Part shown: positions 22,685 to 31,787 of the stretch, one piece after another
Layout: each line of letters opens with the position of its first letter
Position numbering within the stretch: position 1 is the stretch's first letter
Source: Paludibacteraceae bacterium
Lineage (GTDB): Bacteria; Bacteroidota; Bacteroidia; Bacteroidales; Paludibacteraceae
Reading direction: 5' to 3'
DNA: 64,000 nt
NCBI GenBank assembly: GCA_017630395.1
Contig: JAGBVI010000001.1
Location: forward strand, 1-64,000
Program-made: the position numbers and the translations under genes
Notes under the pieces: generated by a model
Databases searched by the model: none
What the model was told of the DNA's origin: nothing
The model's input: the letters and a program-made list of their open reading frames with translations, nothing else

Positions 22685-23698
22685 TTACTCAATCTCAATA
22701 AGATATTCCTCGTTAGAATTTGTATTATTCCATTCGTTAGTGCTTTTCATATCTGCCATCACATTTTTTCTGTGAGGTATTTTAAAGACTTGCTTAACTT
22801 CTCTATGCTTTTCACACACTCCAATAATATCATCCAAATTCATTTTACCATTGGAATTGTAACTTATGAGAATTTTATTACTCTTTGCTCTGTGTATCAG
22901 TTCATCAAATGCACCAACAACAATATCATTATTCACATTCTCCCACACAGATATATCACAGTCTTTCTTTGTATCAATTCTGCGTCCTACTTTACCAAAC
23001 ACATCAGGTTTATCATTCAGACACACTGTTTTGAGAAAATGATAATAGGTTGAATAGCGAACTCTACTACTAGGCATTTTTATATTATTTGAACCATAAG
23101 GAGGGTCAATGTACATGACATCTGCTTGTATATCATCAACCAAATCAAAAACATCTCCACAAACAACAAGGTTATCAGATTGCTTGATTTTGTAATTAGG
23201 AACATTCAAAATCAAATCATTATAAGACCTCTTTGAAAAATCCCTCAAATATGACGAAAAATGACCAAGTGTATTATCAACCTCATTCAGACCCTCTAAC
23301 AATGAAACTATAAGAGTAGATTTTTCAATTTCGGTCAAAGTCCATTCGTCAATCTTCTCTCTTATGGCATCAAGTTTCTTAAGATTTTTGATTTGATATG
23401 GTAATTTCTCCAACGAACCATAAGTTTGAGAAAACCAACCATCAATACCTTGTAAAGCATTCAACTCATTTATCATTTCCGTATAATGATTACGGTCATT
23501 ATCATTCATAAGATAACAATTACCAATATGATAAGACCACACAGAAATATCCGATGAGATTACATTTTTACCTTCGTTTGAAAAGTTCACACCAACTCTA
23601 CATGAACCACTAAAAGCATCCCACAAAGTTGAACAACCACTTATACATTTTTCTATGCAAGGTATTATCTTTTCTTTTGAACCTATATAATTTATCAT
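22685..23698 (-). CDS. dam: DNA N6-adenine methyltransferase, D12 class (Dam-like)
   Basis: 337 residues. The N-terminal NYIGSKEKI and DAFSGSCRVG (residues 3-36) form the S-adenosylmethionine motif; DPPYGSNN (198-205) is catalytic motif IV. The long insert between them is the target-recognition region. Phage enzymes of this class methylate adenine in short sites, protecting DNA from restriction or marking it. There is no restriction partner nearby. It starts at 23698 after a TATAAT box, ends at TAA, and has no in-frame TAG. Confidence 0.92.
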   Translation of the reverse strand: MINYIGSKEKIIPCIEKCISGCSTLWDAFSGSCRVGVNFSNEGKNVISSDISVWSYHIGNCYLMNDNDRNHYTEMINELNALQGIDGWFSQTYGSLEKLPYQIKNLKKLDAIREKIDEWTLTEIEKSTLIVSLLEGLNEVDNTLGHFSSYLRDFSKRSYNDLILNVPNYKIKQSDNLVVCGDVFDLVDDIQADVMYIDPPYGSNNIKMPSSRVRYSTYYHFLKTVCLNDKPDVFGKVGRRIDTKKDCDISVWENVNNDIVVGAFDELIHRAKSNKILISYNSNGKMNLDDIIGVCEKHREVKQVFKIPHRKNVMADMKSTNEWNNTNSNEEYLIEIE

Positions 23699-23726
23699 TG
23701 ATTACAATTATACAGATGTTCTGTAA

Positions 23727-23757
23727 AAGAAAAGGAGCAACCTTTTGGCTGCTCCCT
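23727..23757 (-). terminator. Terminator, GGAGCAACC type
   Basis: Stem GGAGC-ACC/GG-GCTCC with one wobble, flanked by an A-run (T-run on the minus strand); ends the transcript of 23765-24957. Confidence 0.82.
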
Positions 23758-23764
23758 AGAAGAA

Positions 23765-24301
23765 TTACTTTTTGAAGAATGGATTAGGTAAGGAGATTGA
23801 ACCTTTCTTTACCAATTTGTTCAAGAGAGGATAGATTGTATAAGATTCATGAGAACCAAAACCATTATAATCCTTGGGATACTTACATTCAACAATACTT
23901 TCAATAAAACCAAACAATCCTCGATATTCAGTTTCATAGTCAGATGCAGAAGCATCGCTGTCTATTTCATGCCACATGCCTTCCAATTGGTCTGCCCATT
24001 CAGGGGTGGTCCAGTCTGACTCAGCCTTTTCAAAAACAACATTTTTGAATTCAATAGGCTTACCTGTTTTTGGATTCTTCGTGAAAACATTACCAACAAC
24101 CTGCTTCTTATTCTTGCTTGTAATTTCAAGTTTAATGTCAATCTTCTTAGGAATTTCATAACCTTGTTTGATTGACATACCACCTGTCGTGTTTCCACTG
24201 AAAGATTCAGGCTCGTCAAAACCACCAAACTCAAATCTCTCATTAAGACACTTAAAAATTGCCTTATTCACAGCCTTCTCGTTTTCTTCGTAACTGAACA
24301 T
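23765..24301 (-). CDS. Unknown late protein with shared N-terminal peptide, copy 1
   Basis: 178 residues. Residues 1-21 (MFSYEENEKAVNKAIFKCLN) are nearly identical to those of the next two genes, whereas the rest differs: a Gly/Ser-rich linker then a beta-rich domain (PKKIDIKLEITSKNKKQVVG) and acidic helices. The leader AATAAATAATAATACT-ATG includes a TAAATA late-type box. Such a shared N-terminus on unrelated bodies recalls capsid-targeting propeptides of T4 internal proteins; that is a hypothesis. Confidence 0.75.
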   Translation of the reverse strand: MFSYEENEKAVNKAIFKCLNERFEFGGFDEPESFSGNTTGGMSIKQGYEIPKKIDIKLEITSKNKKQVVGNVFTKNPKTGKPIEFKNVVFEKAESDWTTPEWADQLEGMWHEIDSDASASDYETEYRGLFGFIESIVECKYPKDYNGFGSHESYTIYPLLNKLVKKGSISLPNPFFKK

Positions 24302-24312
24302 AGTATTATTAT

Positions 24313-24585
24313 TTATTTTATCTTACTAATCTTATTTTTATTCATGAAATCAATAATTACCTCAGGATTTTGATTTTCGGAAAGTTCTCCATAAATTTGT
24401 CTACGCATTTTATCGGCATCATTTGAAAACATTTTTAACCAAATCTTCTTAATCTCAGAATCACTCATTTCACCAAGATGATTTTTAAGTTTATTAGTAA
24501 TTCTATGCCGAACCCATGTGTTCTCATTAAGACAATTTTTGATTGCCTTATTCACAACCTTCTCATTTTCTTCGTAACTGAACAT
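24313..24585 (-). CDS. Unknown late protein with shared N-terminal peptide, copy 2
   Basis: 90 residues: MFSYEENEKVVNKAIKNCLNE then an unrelated basic helical body (RHRITNKLKNHLGEM, KIWLKMFSNDADKMRRQ). Upstream sequence CCTGAGAGG-like/GGTAAATAATACT-ATG is the same as in copy 3, so the duplicated unit includes the late promoter. Ends at TAA. Confidence 0.73.
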   Translation of the reverse strand: MFSYEENEKVVNKAIKNCLNENTWVRHRITNKLKNHLGEMSDSEIKKIWLKMFSNDADKMRRQIYGELSENQNPEVIIDFMNKNKISKIK

Positions 24586-24606
24586 AGTATTATTTACCTG
24601 AGAGGA

Positions 24607-24957
24607 TTACTCAATCCAATCTGCGTTAGGGTTTTCATCAATCATTTTACCATAATTCCGATGAATTCTGAGTTCCTCTTTCAACTCATCAATGTTATTT
24701 CTAATGAAAGTCAAAGCTTTTTGAACATCATTACCAATATACACATCACTACTATAAAGTTTATTTTCAATAAAGATTGCAGCCAATGTTTCTTCACCAT
24801 CTCGTTGAAAAATGTTCATCTTTCTCAACACACCCATAACGGTATCAACGCTATCTTGAATAAAATCATCGTTGGTCTCCCAATGTTCATGACTCTCATT
24901 AAGACACTTCATAATTGCCTTATTCACAGCCTTCTCGTTTTCTTCGTAACTGAACAT
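24607..24957 (-). CDS. Unknown late protein with shared N-terminal peptide, copy 3
   Basis: 116 residues from ATG 24957: MFSYEENEKAVNKAIMKCLNE then a distinct helical body (DDFIQDSVDTVMGVLRKMNI...). The start is fixed by identity with the two downstream copies; the frame continues upstream only through promoter sequence. Both an early TTGACA/TAAAAT promoter and a TAAATA late-type box precede it. Confidence 0.75.
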   Translation of the reverse strand: MFSYEENEKAVNKAIMKCLNESHEHWETNDDFIQDSVDTVMGVLRKMNIFQRDGEETLAAIFIENKLYSSDVYIGNDVQKALTFIRNNIDELKEELRIHRNYGKMIDENPNADWIE

Positions 24958-25020
24958 AGTATTATTTACCTGAGAGGATTTTACCACATTTTTTGAATTT
25001 TTGTCAAGCAAATTCCGCAA

Positions 25021-25037
25021 GAATAAATAAAATTCTG
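25021..25037 (+). promoter_or_regulatory. T4-late-like promoter box
   Basis: GAATAAATAAAATTCTG immediately before the ATG at 25038. The core ATAAATA is close to the T4 late -10 consensus TATAAATA. Comparable boxes precede 28290, 33680, 37158, 37123(-), 53546, 59191 and 63165(-). Confidence 0.6.
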
Positions 25038-26309
25038 ATGAGTGATACTGACTATATGCCTGAAATCTGTAACATGAAGCCATTGGAGGCTTACATGAGC
25101 ACAGACCTCAATAATAAGAATAAAACTTACGATGATATCTCCGAGAGAATTCTCCATTTCTTCGGTTATCCTGCCGTTTCAGTTTCTGATTTACATCGTA
25201 ATCAAATCTATGATGCTATTTCTATGGCTGTTGAACGCTTTTACAAGCATGCAGGTGTTGTTAAGGAATACCTTATTCTTGATAGTAGATTGTATGAGCA
25301 GAATCATGGCATTCCTATTGATAAATTATGCACTATTAGCGGTGTTCTCTCTCGTCCTGATGATTATGCTACTAAACGCTCCGCTGAAAGAGGGCCTGAG
25401 CAAACTGTAAAAGTCCCTGATGAAGTGTATATTACAAAAGATTACATTTATAAAAAGGACTATTACTTGTCAAAATCTGATTATGAACTTCTTCATAAAT
25501 CAGTTGAAGAAAAAGATAAACCTGAGATTGATATGCTTTATGCTATGTCTCAAAAATACCCTGACGGTATCGAACCTCTTTCTATAATCTCTGAAAAACT
25601 TTACAAATACCTCGTAACCAAGAGAGGATACGATACCGAAATGTTCAAAAAATCTAAGGATACTGTCTTTACATTAGGTGGTGAGAAACAAGAATTACAT
25701 ACTGAGACTGACCTTGGTAGAGAAAGAGAATCAATACAATATAACAAGATGTTTGACTATGACATCATGGATTATCGTAAAGTTGTTTCCGTAACAAATT
25801 ACTCTGAAAGTGGCGTATCTTCAATTACTTCTCTTTATAACTTCGATACTTCTCTTGCTCAGCAGTTTTTCTATACAAATCAGTTCAACCATCGCTCATT
25901 TGGTCTTACTACTTGGTATGCTCTACATGAATGGCGTAATCTTTATGAGAAGATGTTGGCTGTAAAGAGGGGTTGGCATTTCAATAAGGATACTCAATAC
26001 CTTACACTTACTCCTCAGCCAAGAATGGGTGAAAGATTTTTTGGAATTGTTGAATGTTGGGTTGAAAGACCGTTGAAAGATGTTCTTAAAGAACCTTGGG
26101 TATTTGATTATGCTTTGGCTTTGGTCAAAGAGATGCTAGGGGCCGTAAGAGCGAAATGGGGGGACAGTGTTCAGATGTTAGGTGGCGGTTCATTGACAGG
26201 CAACGCTTTGCGTGCTGAAGGAGTCCAAAAACAAAAAGAACTAATGGATGAATTGATAAAAAACCAAGCATACGGAGCTATGTCAAAACCAAGATTCTTC
26301 GTTGGATAA
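25038..26309 (+). CDS. Putative neck / head-tail connector structural protein
   Basis: 423 residues from ATG 25038 (MSDTDYMPEICNMKPLEAYM); a TTG further upstream is inside a divergent promoter. Residues 30-75 (ILHFFGYPAVSVSDLHRNQI, then AVERFYKHAG) follow a pattern seen in myovirus virion proteins (GYP.v.v.l...qi...I..aVe.fy), and the end LGAVRAKW..VQMLGGGSLTG.AL is also typical of that family. It is preceded by a late-type box and opens the structural block. A neck or baseplate-associated role is inferred. No TAG. Ends at TAA before a terminator. Confidence 0.65.
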   Translation: MSDTDYMPEICNMKPLEAYMSTDLNNKNKTYDDISERILHFFGYPAVSVSDLHRNQIYDAISMAVERFYKHAGVVKEYLILDSRLYEQNHGIPIDKLCTISGVLSRPDDYATKRSAERGPEQTVKVPDEVYITKDYIYKKDYYLSKSDYELLHKSVEEKDKPEIDMLYAMSQKYPDGIEPLSIISEKLYKYLVTKRGYDTEMFKKSKDTVFTLGGEKQELHTETDLGRERESIQYNKMFDYDIMDYRKVVSVTNYSESGVSSITSLYNFDTSLAQQFFYTNQFNHRSFGLTTWYALHEWRNLYEKMLAVKRGWHFNKDTQYLTLTPQPRMGERFFGIVECWVERPLKDVLKEPWVFDYALALVKEMLGAVRAKWGDSVQMLGGGSLTGNALRAEGVQKQKELMDELIKNQAYGAMSKPRFFVG

Positions 26310-26310
26310 T

Positions 26311-26345
26311 AAAAAAGAGCCACTCATTAAGAGTGGCTCAAAAGT
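26311..26345. terminator. Bidirectional terminator
   Basis: GAGCCACTC-ATTAA-GAGTGGCTC, 9-bp stem with A-run left and T-rich right, between convergent genes. The stop codon of the minus gene at 26327 is inside the loop. Confidence 0.9.
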
Positions 26346-26647
26346 TGTTCTCCTGCTGCTTTCTTTAATTCATTTATAATCTTTTCTTTTTCTTCTCCTT
26401 CAAAGAAAGGATTAACATACACAGCAGTTATTCCATCATATACCTCAATCTTTCCCATAACCGCAGGATGATACGGACTTGGCTCTACCATCCACAAATT
26501 AAACAATAACTTGTCAATAGGATTATTCTCTTTCTCAATGTCCCACTTCTTGAATTCAAATTCAAATCCTTTAAGTGTAAATGGTGACTTCGTGGGGAAC
26601 TTCTGTTCCCCTTGCCAATTCTTATAATCTCCTATTATTTCAATCAT
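26327..26647 (-). CDS. Unknown 106-residue protein
   Basis: Begins MIEIIGDYKNWQGEQKFPTK; its ATG overlaps the TGA of thymidylate synthase (ATGA), so it is co-translated with it. Mixed alpha/beta with FEFEFKKWDIEKENNPIDKL and a C-terminal helix. The TAA stop is in the terminator stem-loop. Unknown. Confidence 0.7.
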   Translation of the reverse strand: MIEIIGDYKNWQGEQKFPTKSPFTLKGFEFEFKKWDIEKENNPIDKLLFNLWMVEPSPYHPAVMGKIEVYDGITAVYVNPFFEGEEKEKIINELKKAAGEQLLSHS

Positions 26648-27555
26648 ACTGCTACAGGCATTTTGATTGCTCCCAAGGGATTGTAATCTACTACCTTGAA
26701 ATCACTTCCATCTACGGCGAAATCTGATAACTCCAACATCTCACCACACCATACCTTTTCCAATAGACGCTCACTTATAACTAACTGAGGCTTAGTGCAT
26801 TTTGTGACTTCTTCCTAACGGCTGATAATTTCTTTCACACCTTCTTCTTGGTCAAGATAGTAGTGAGCATTACCGAGAACACCACGAACAACACCAGGGA
26901 TGTGTCCACTACACATTGCTACAATCTTATTCACAATGGTATACTGCAAAATGTTATAAGGAATACCAATAGGCATGTCTGCACTTCGCTGATGCCATGT
27001 AGTGTCCAATACACGCTTACCATCCTCCCGCTGTCTTGAATAGAACCACAAAGAATGGTGACAAGGTGGAAGAGCCATTTTACCAATCTCAGCAGGATTC
27101 CACATAGATGCTACCAATCGTCTATCAGTAGGATTAGTTCTCAATGTATCTATGATGTTCTGAATCTGATTGATATGGCTATCAGTATTATGGTCATACC
27201 AATTCACAAGTTGCTCACCATAAACAGGCCCAAGATTACCATTAATATCTTGCCAAGGTCTCCAATAACGCACTCCGTAATCTTCAAGATAGCGAGTATT
27301 CGTCATAGGCAAATCCTTATAACGGTCATCTTTCATGTGAATGCCAAGTAGCCACAAGGTTTCAATCACAGCACCCTTCCAATGGATTTTTCGTGTATTG
27401 GAAATAGGGAAGCCACTAAAACCTCTAGCATCCTCTGCTTCAAGAATAGCTGTGAACACGGATTTTGTTTCAATCCCTGTTCTCTCGTTCTTCTCCTTGA
27501 AGCCCAACTCTTCAATTTTCTTTAATAGTTCAATGTAACTCTCGTCAAATGTCAT
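26644..27555 (-). CDS. thyA: Thymidylate synthase with one in-frame TAG
   Basis: 303 residues when TAG at 26815-26817 (codon 247) is sense. It makes dTMP from dUMP and methylene-tetrahydrofolate. Visible are the RRLVAS phosphate-binding motif (145-150), catalytic Cys in LPPCHH (Cys165), WHQRSADMPIGIPYNI and, after the TAG, LGAIKMPVAV-TGA. The C-terminal (A)PVAV is conserved in the family and closes over the active site, so the enzyme needs the residues beyond the TAG. The TAG follows VKEIISR, where homologues continue directly. Overlaps both neighbours by ATGA. Confidence 0.95.
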
Positions 27556-27905
27556 ACTTTTTGTAAAATTACCAATTGGCTATCTCCATTTTCGTAATTC
27601 TCACGCCAATCAATGAGAATTTCAAGTGGATTTTCATTATATACTTCAATTCTATAAGTCAAATCATCGTAACCTCCAAATGGTACATGAGCAACTTCTC
27701 TACCATCTTCCGTAGAAACCAACGAAAAACACGGTGAACCTCCATCTGTATATTCAAAATAGTCAAGATGGAAATTGTACTTGTAAAGATAGAGAGAATT
27801 CAGATACCAATATGTTCCTCCTGTTGCAATGATTTGCCACGAACTCTTTTCGTTCTTCAAGAATTCTACCAATTCAAGAAACTCAAACTTCTGTCCTTTT
27901 TTCAT
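27552..27905 (-). CDS. Unknown 117-residue protein
   Basis: Begins MKKGQKFEFLELVEFLKNEK; beta-rich with aromatic residues (TYWYLNSLYLYKYNFHLDYF). TGA overlaps the thymidylate synthase start. Its own start overlaps the end of the 27883-28236 gene. Unrecognised. Confidence 0.7.
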   Translation of the reverse strand: MKKGQKFEFLELVEFLKNEKSSWQIIATGGTYWYLNSLYLYKYNFHLDYFEYTDGGSPCFSLVSTEDGREVAHVPFGGYDDLTYRIEVYNENPLEILIDWRENYENGDSQLVILQKV

Positions 27906-28236
27906 CTAACTTAAACTCATCAATTAAAAACTTTCTCCAAGATGGACTTACTTCATAAAACTTTCTACCATAACTGTCAGTATAATCGTAAACGAAGATT
28001 CCACAATCAATACAAACTCTAACAAGGTATTCTCTATCCATGAATTCACCGAGCCAAAACTGTGTACTATGGAAGCAAATCCAATCATTGTACTAGACTT
28101 CGGGTTCATCAGGGTCAGAATACTTGTAAACTGCTCTACATAAATGTTCAAGAGCGTATTTGTCCTGCCAATCTAGGAGGTCAAATAACTCACGCTTATG
28201 CTTTTCTTGTAATGAGTAATACAACTCGTAATTCAT
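27883..28236 (-). CDS. Unknown 117-residue protein with one in-frame TAG
   Basis: MNYELYYSLQEKHKRELFDL... to PDEPEV, TAG at 28093-28095 (codon 48), then YNDWICFHSTQFWLGEFMDR... and TGA at 27883. The frame fills an otherwise empty gap, begins 7 nt after TATAAT and overlaps the next gene by 23 nt. Standard code sees only fragments. No family recognised. Confidence 0.75.
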
Positions 28237-28289
28237 ATGTATTATTATAAGGTAGTTCTAGGGATTTGTCACAAGATAAATAACGAAAG

Positions 28290-28853
28290 ATGAGTGATAT
28301 ATATGACATTATACAAAGTCCTTTGAATAAAACACTTGAAGACAAATTCATATTTGTGATGAACTTACCAAATTGCTTAAAGAACTTGAAATCAAAGTAC
28401 GTAAAACAATTATCGGAAACTGGTATAGGAACAAACTCAATTGCATGGTCTTTAACAAATGTGGACATACCAACTAACAGCATCAAAGCGGAAAGTATGC
28501 CTTATGCTGGTGGTCATCATTATGTTTCGTCTCACACGAAAACACCTTATGAACCACTTAAAATTGAGTTCAAAATTGATAACAATTACGCAAATTATTT
28601 CACCATCTATGAATGGATGAACTTGATTTATAACGAAAAGGAAGCTCGTTATGACGCTGAAAATTTAGCAGGTGGTAAATCAGGTTCTAACATTTACGCA
28701 ACACAGTTGGCTGTAATAGGAACTGACGAATATAATAAACCTATAATACAATGGTCATTTACTCATGCGTTTCCAACTGAATTACAAAGCATTAAATTAA
28801 ACTATCAAAATACAGGCGAAATTACTTGTTCATGCTCGTTTGTTTTCTCCTAG
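28290..28853 (+). CDS. gp19: Tail tube protein (T4 gp19-like)
   Basis: 187 residues. The pattern fits gp19/T4-type tube subunits: N-terminal FIFVMNLPN, a central strand NVDIPTNSIKAESMPYAGG, PLKIEFKIDNNYANYFTIYEWMN (residues about 89-111) and the C-terminal FTHAFPTELQSIKLNY...ITCSCSFVFS. These polymerise as hexamer rings inside the contractile sheath. A GATAAATAACG late-type box precedes the ATG. No TAG. Confidence 0.9.
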   Translation: MSDIYDIIQSPLNKTLEDKFIFVMNLPNCLKNLKSKYVKQLSETGIGTNSIAWSLTNVDIPTNSIKAESMPYAGGHHYVSSHTKTPYEPLKIEFKIDNNYANYFTIYEWMNLIYNEKEARYDAENLAGGKSGSNIYATQLAVIGTDEYNKPIIQWSFTHAFPTELQSIKLNYQNTGEITCSCSFVFS

Positions 28854-28895
28854 ATGTATGTTAAAAATCACTTATTATCAAACTAATAGACAATT

Positions 28896-30161
28896 ATGAT
28901 ACCAAAGTTTAATGACAGAATAATGTATGTTGATGGTCTAAAAGAACAAGTTTTCTCCACAATCAACTCAATACATGGAATTTTATACATCAATGATGAC
29001 TACTCAATAAACACAATTGATGGAAATGAATTGGGTGTTTCTATTACCGAAAATAATTTTTTAGCAAAAAACTTAAAAGTTTTGGGTAATTGTGAATCTA
29101 ATAAAGTTTAGACTTACCAATCTGTGACAATTAACGAAATAGAGTTTCCAAGTTCGATAAGTGTTACAGATAACAAAGGTGACTTTCTAATCCATACAGA
29201 AGACTCTCAAAAATGGTCATCTGATATTTTAGATGACTGGTTGGAAAACAAAATAAAACAACACTTCAAAGATAAGTATAAATCAATTCCACGAGGAGCA
29301 ATTCATTGGTGTTACATGTCTCTGGATGATTATAAAGACTTACCATCAGATGACCCATTAAAAACCAATTATTTGTTATGTGATGGTAGAAAATATAAAA
29401 AAACAGAATACAAAGAACTATCAGAAATACTCAAAACAGTAATTCGTCATAAGAAAAACGAAAATCCATATTATTATTATCCAGAAAAAATTGATAACTC
29501 AAAAGATTAGGAATATTTTTACGTTCCTGATTTGAGACACATGTTCATTTCAAATGTCCAAAATGAGAACAATGATTCTGGAACTTATCTTCCAGACTGT
29601 AACTCAGTTAATGAAAAATTGGACAGAAAAAACCATAGACATTTTGTATCATATGGTGTATGGAAATTAAATCCTTTCGGTGAATATGCACAATCAAACG
29701 AATTGGATTATCCTAATAAGTTTAAATTTGATGAAGGTAACGGATGGTATGATAAAATTGGCGATGACGACTACAACCCAACTCAACCAATAATAAATGC
29801 AGAACAAGCATACAACAATTCTAATGTAAAATTAGAAAATGGGGACGAAGTTGGAATTTTACCACTACACAACAATCCATATACAACATATAATGATGGC
29901 ATGATTGGTTTTGGACACAACACCTCCCAAAACAAAGGCGTTGATTCAATTCCAGTTGGTATTTTCTTCCAAAAAACAAATCACAAAGACTCTCCTATAA
30001 ATGGTGATTTTGCTGGTCTTTCGTCAAATGACATTGACTCATTTATACCAACAACAAATCAATAGCCATAGGAAAAAATGCAATCAGATTACACAAAAGT
30101 ATCAAAGGGTCATGAAAATTACCCAAATTTCTACCCTATGTTACCACTTATCAAAATTTAA
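28896..30161 (+). CDS. Tail-collar fibre protein 1 with four in-frame TAGs
   Basis: 421 residues if TAGs at 29109, 29508, 30063 and 30069 are sense; stop TAA at 30159-30161. A short N-terminal domain is followed by the phage tail-collar signature: PRGAIHWCYMSL...YLLCDGRKY, TAG, EYFYVPDLRHMFI (the VPDLR word lies six codons after a TAG), then Asn/Gly-rich sequence with NHRHF, and a C-terminal FYPMLPLIKI. The next two genes also end in a LLPLIK word. Likely a receptor-binding or short tail fibre. The two TAGs three bases apart near the end (Q-TAG-P-TAG-E) are notable. Confidence 0.88.
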
Positions 30162-30176
30162 TTTAAAATATATCTT

Positions 30177-31787
30177 ATGAGTACATCTATAGAAAACTTC
30201 CAGACAAAATATAACAAAATTCTTCGTATTTCACCGAACCTAGTGGATGGAAAGGTGGAAGATGATGCTACGAAGATTTTAAAAGAAAACGAAGTTACCC
30301 TTTCAGACTCGTCTGGTAATCTTTTACCAGTCTCCTTTAAAAAATGCGGAACATTTAACCCAGAACACAATAAAAATTTTATAATCATTCAAACAAAAAT
30401 TTCAAAAGAAATTAAAATTGACAACAATTTCAATATTAGTGGTCAGTTGCGAACTTCCGAATTAAAAGTTAATACACTGAATTATAAGTTCAACGAAGAT
30501 TCATTAAAAATCTTAAACGAAAAATAGACTATAAATCGGTTTGATTATATACTAGGAATAGATAGTACAACTAATTCTTTTTCAATAGTAAATTTAAATG
30601 AAAAATACGAAGAAATAAAAAACAAATATGCAAGTAGAGCATCTGGTGTAACTCATAACCTTATTTTATATCATGCAATGCCATTTGCAAGATACATATT
30701 TCACAAAAAGAGACAAAATGCAACAGAAGACAAAATCGTCAATGGTGTTACATTTTATTCCAAAGTGAGCGACGATAAGACTCTTTATAAATCACATCAT
30801 TTTATTTGTAGAGATTATAAATTATGTGATGGAAACGACGAAACACCAAATTTAATGTCACACGAACCAACATTTATTCGTGGACTAAACTTCTCACATA
30901 ATGAATCAGAATATATTTCAGATGATGTGATTGACAAAAATAATTTTGATGAAAAAATGTCATTGTTGAAAAATGACACCACAAACTTCAAAATCGGGTA
31001 CGCTGCAAATCTAAATGAAAAGTTTGATATAAATGATAACTGTTATACAATTTACCCAAAAAATATAACAGACATAAAAAGACTTTACAAAGGAACTTTT
31101 GACTATCTTAGCGAAAGTAAAGAAGAGCGTACCAATCATAGACATTTACTCTTTTCCGACTATTCACCAGATTCATCATTTAATGACTCAAATGATGAAT
31201 CATATATCAATACAGAACATTTTTGTATTTTTAAAACCGATGAAAATACTAACGAAATCATCGGAAATAAAACAATCTATTCACCTTTATTTTCTAATGT
31301 TATTGACCCAACTGACAACGAATACTATAAATGGCTGGATTATTGTAAAAATTTAAATAGTTTTCATGGAATAAAACCAATACCAACTGCTGCATTGACA
31401 GATATGAGACCAGATGTGGACATTTCATATAAAATTTAGGCTAATGAATTGGAAGGGTCATTCCCAATAGGTAAAACTGGCTGTGTTCCATTTTCATACG
31501 AATTATCTCAGAAAAATTAGTCTGGTGATATAATACAACCAAAAATCAAAAAATATATTGGAAAATACATTTTAAGAGGTATTCCTAGCAAAGAAAATAC
31601 AGAAAATACGCCAACTAAATGGCGTTTTGATGATAATTACATTTGGAGAAGCATGACAAGTTTACCAATTTTACATGCAGATAAACTGGGAACTGAACAA
31701 CATGTTTCTGAAATTTTCAATAAAGAACCAAATACCAAAAATCCAACACCTTCTTATATAAATCTTTTACCACTCATCAAATCATGA
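30177..31787 (+). CDS. Tail-collar fibre protein 2 with three in-frame TAGs
   Basis: 536 residues with TAGs at 30525, 31437 and 31518, ending TGA at 31785-31787. MSTSIENFQTKYNKILRISP opens; the middle has YHAMPFARYIF and YKLCDGNDE, a collar-like word; TNHRHLLFSD and the C-terminal YINLLPLIKS match the other fibre genes. Its TGA overlaps the ATG of the next gene. Tandem duplication with heavy divergence in Asn/Asp-rich loops suggests host-range variation. Confidence 0.85.
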
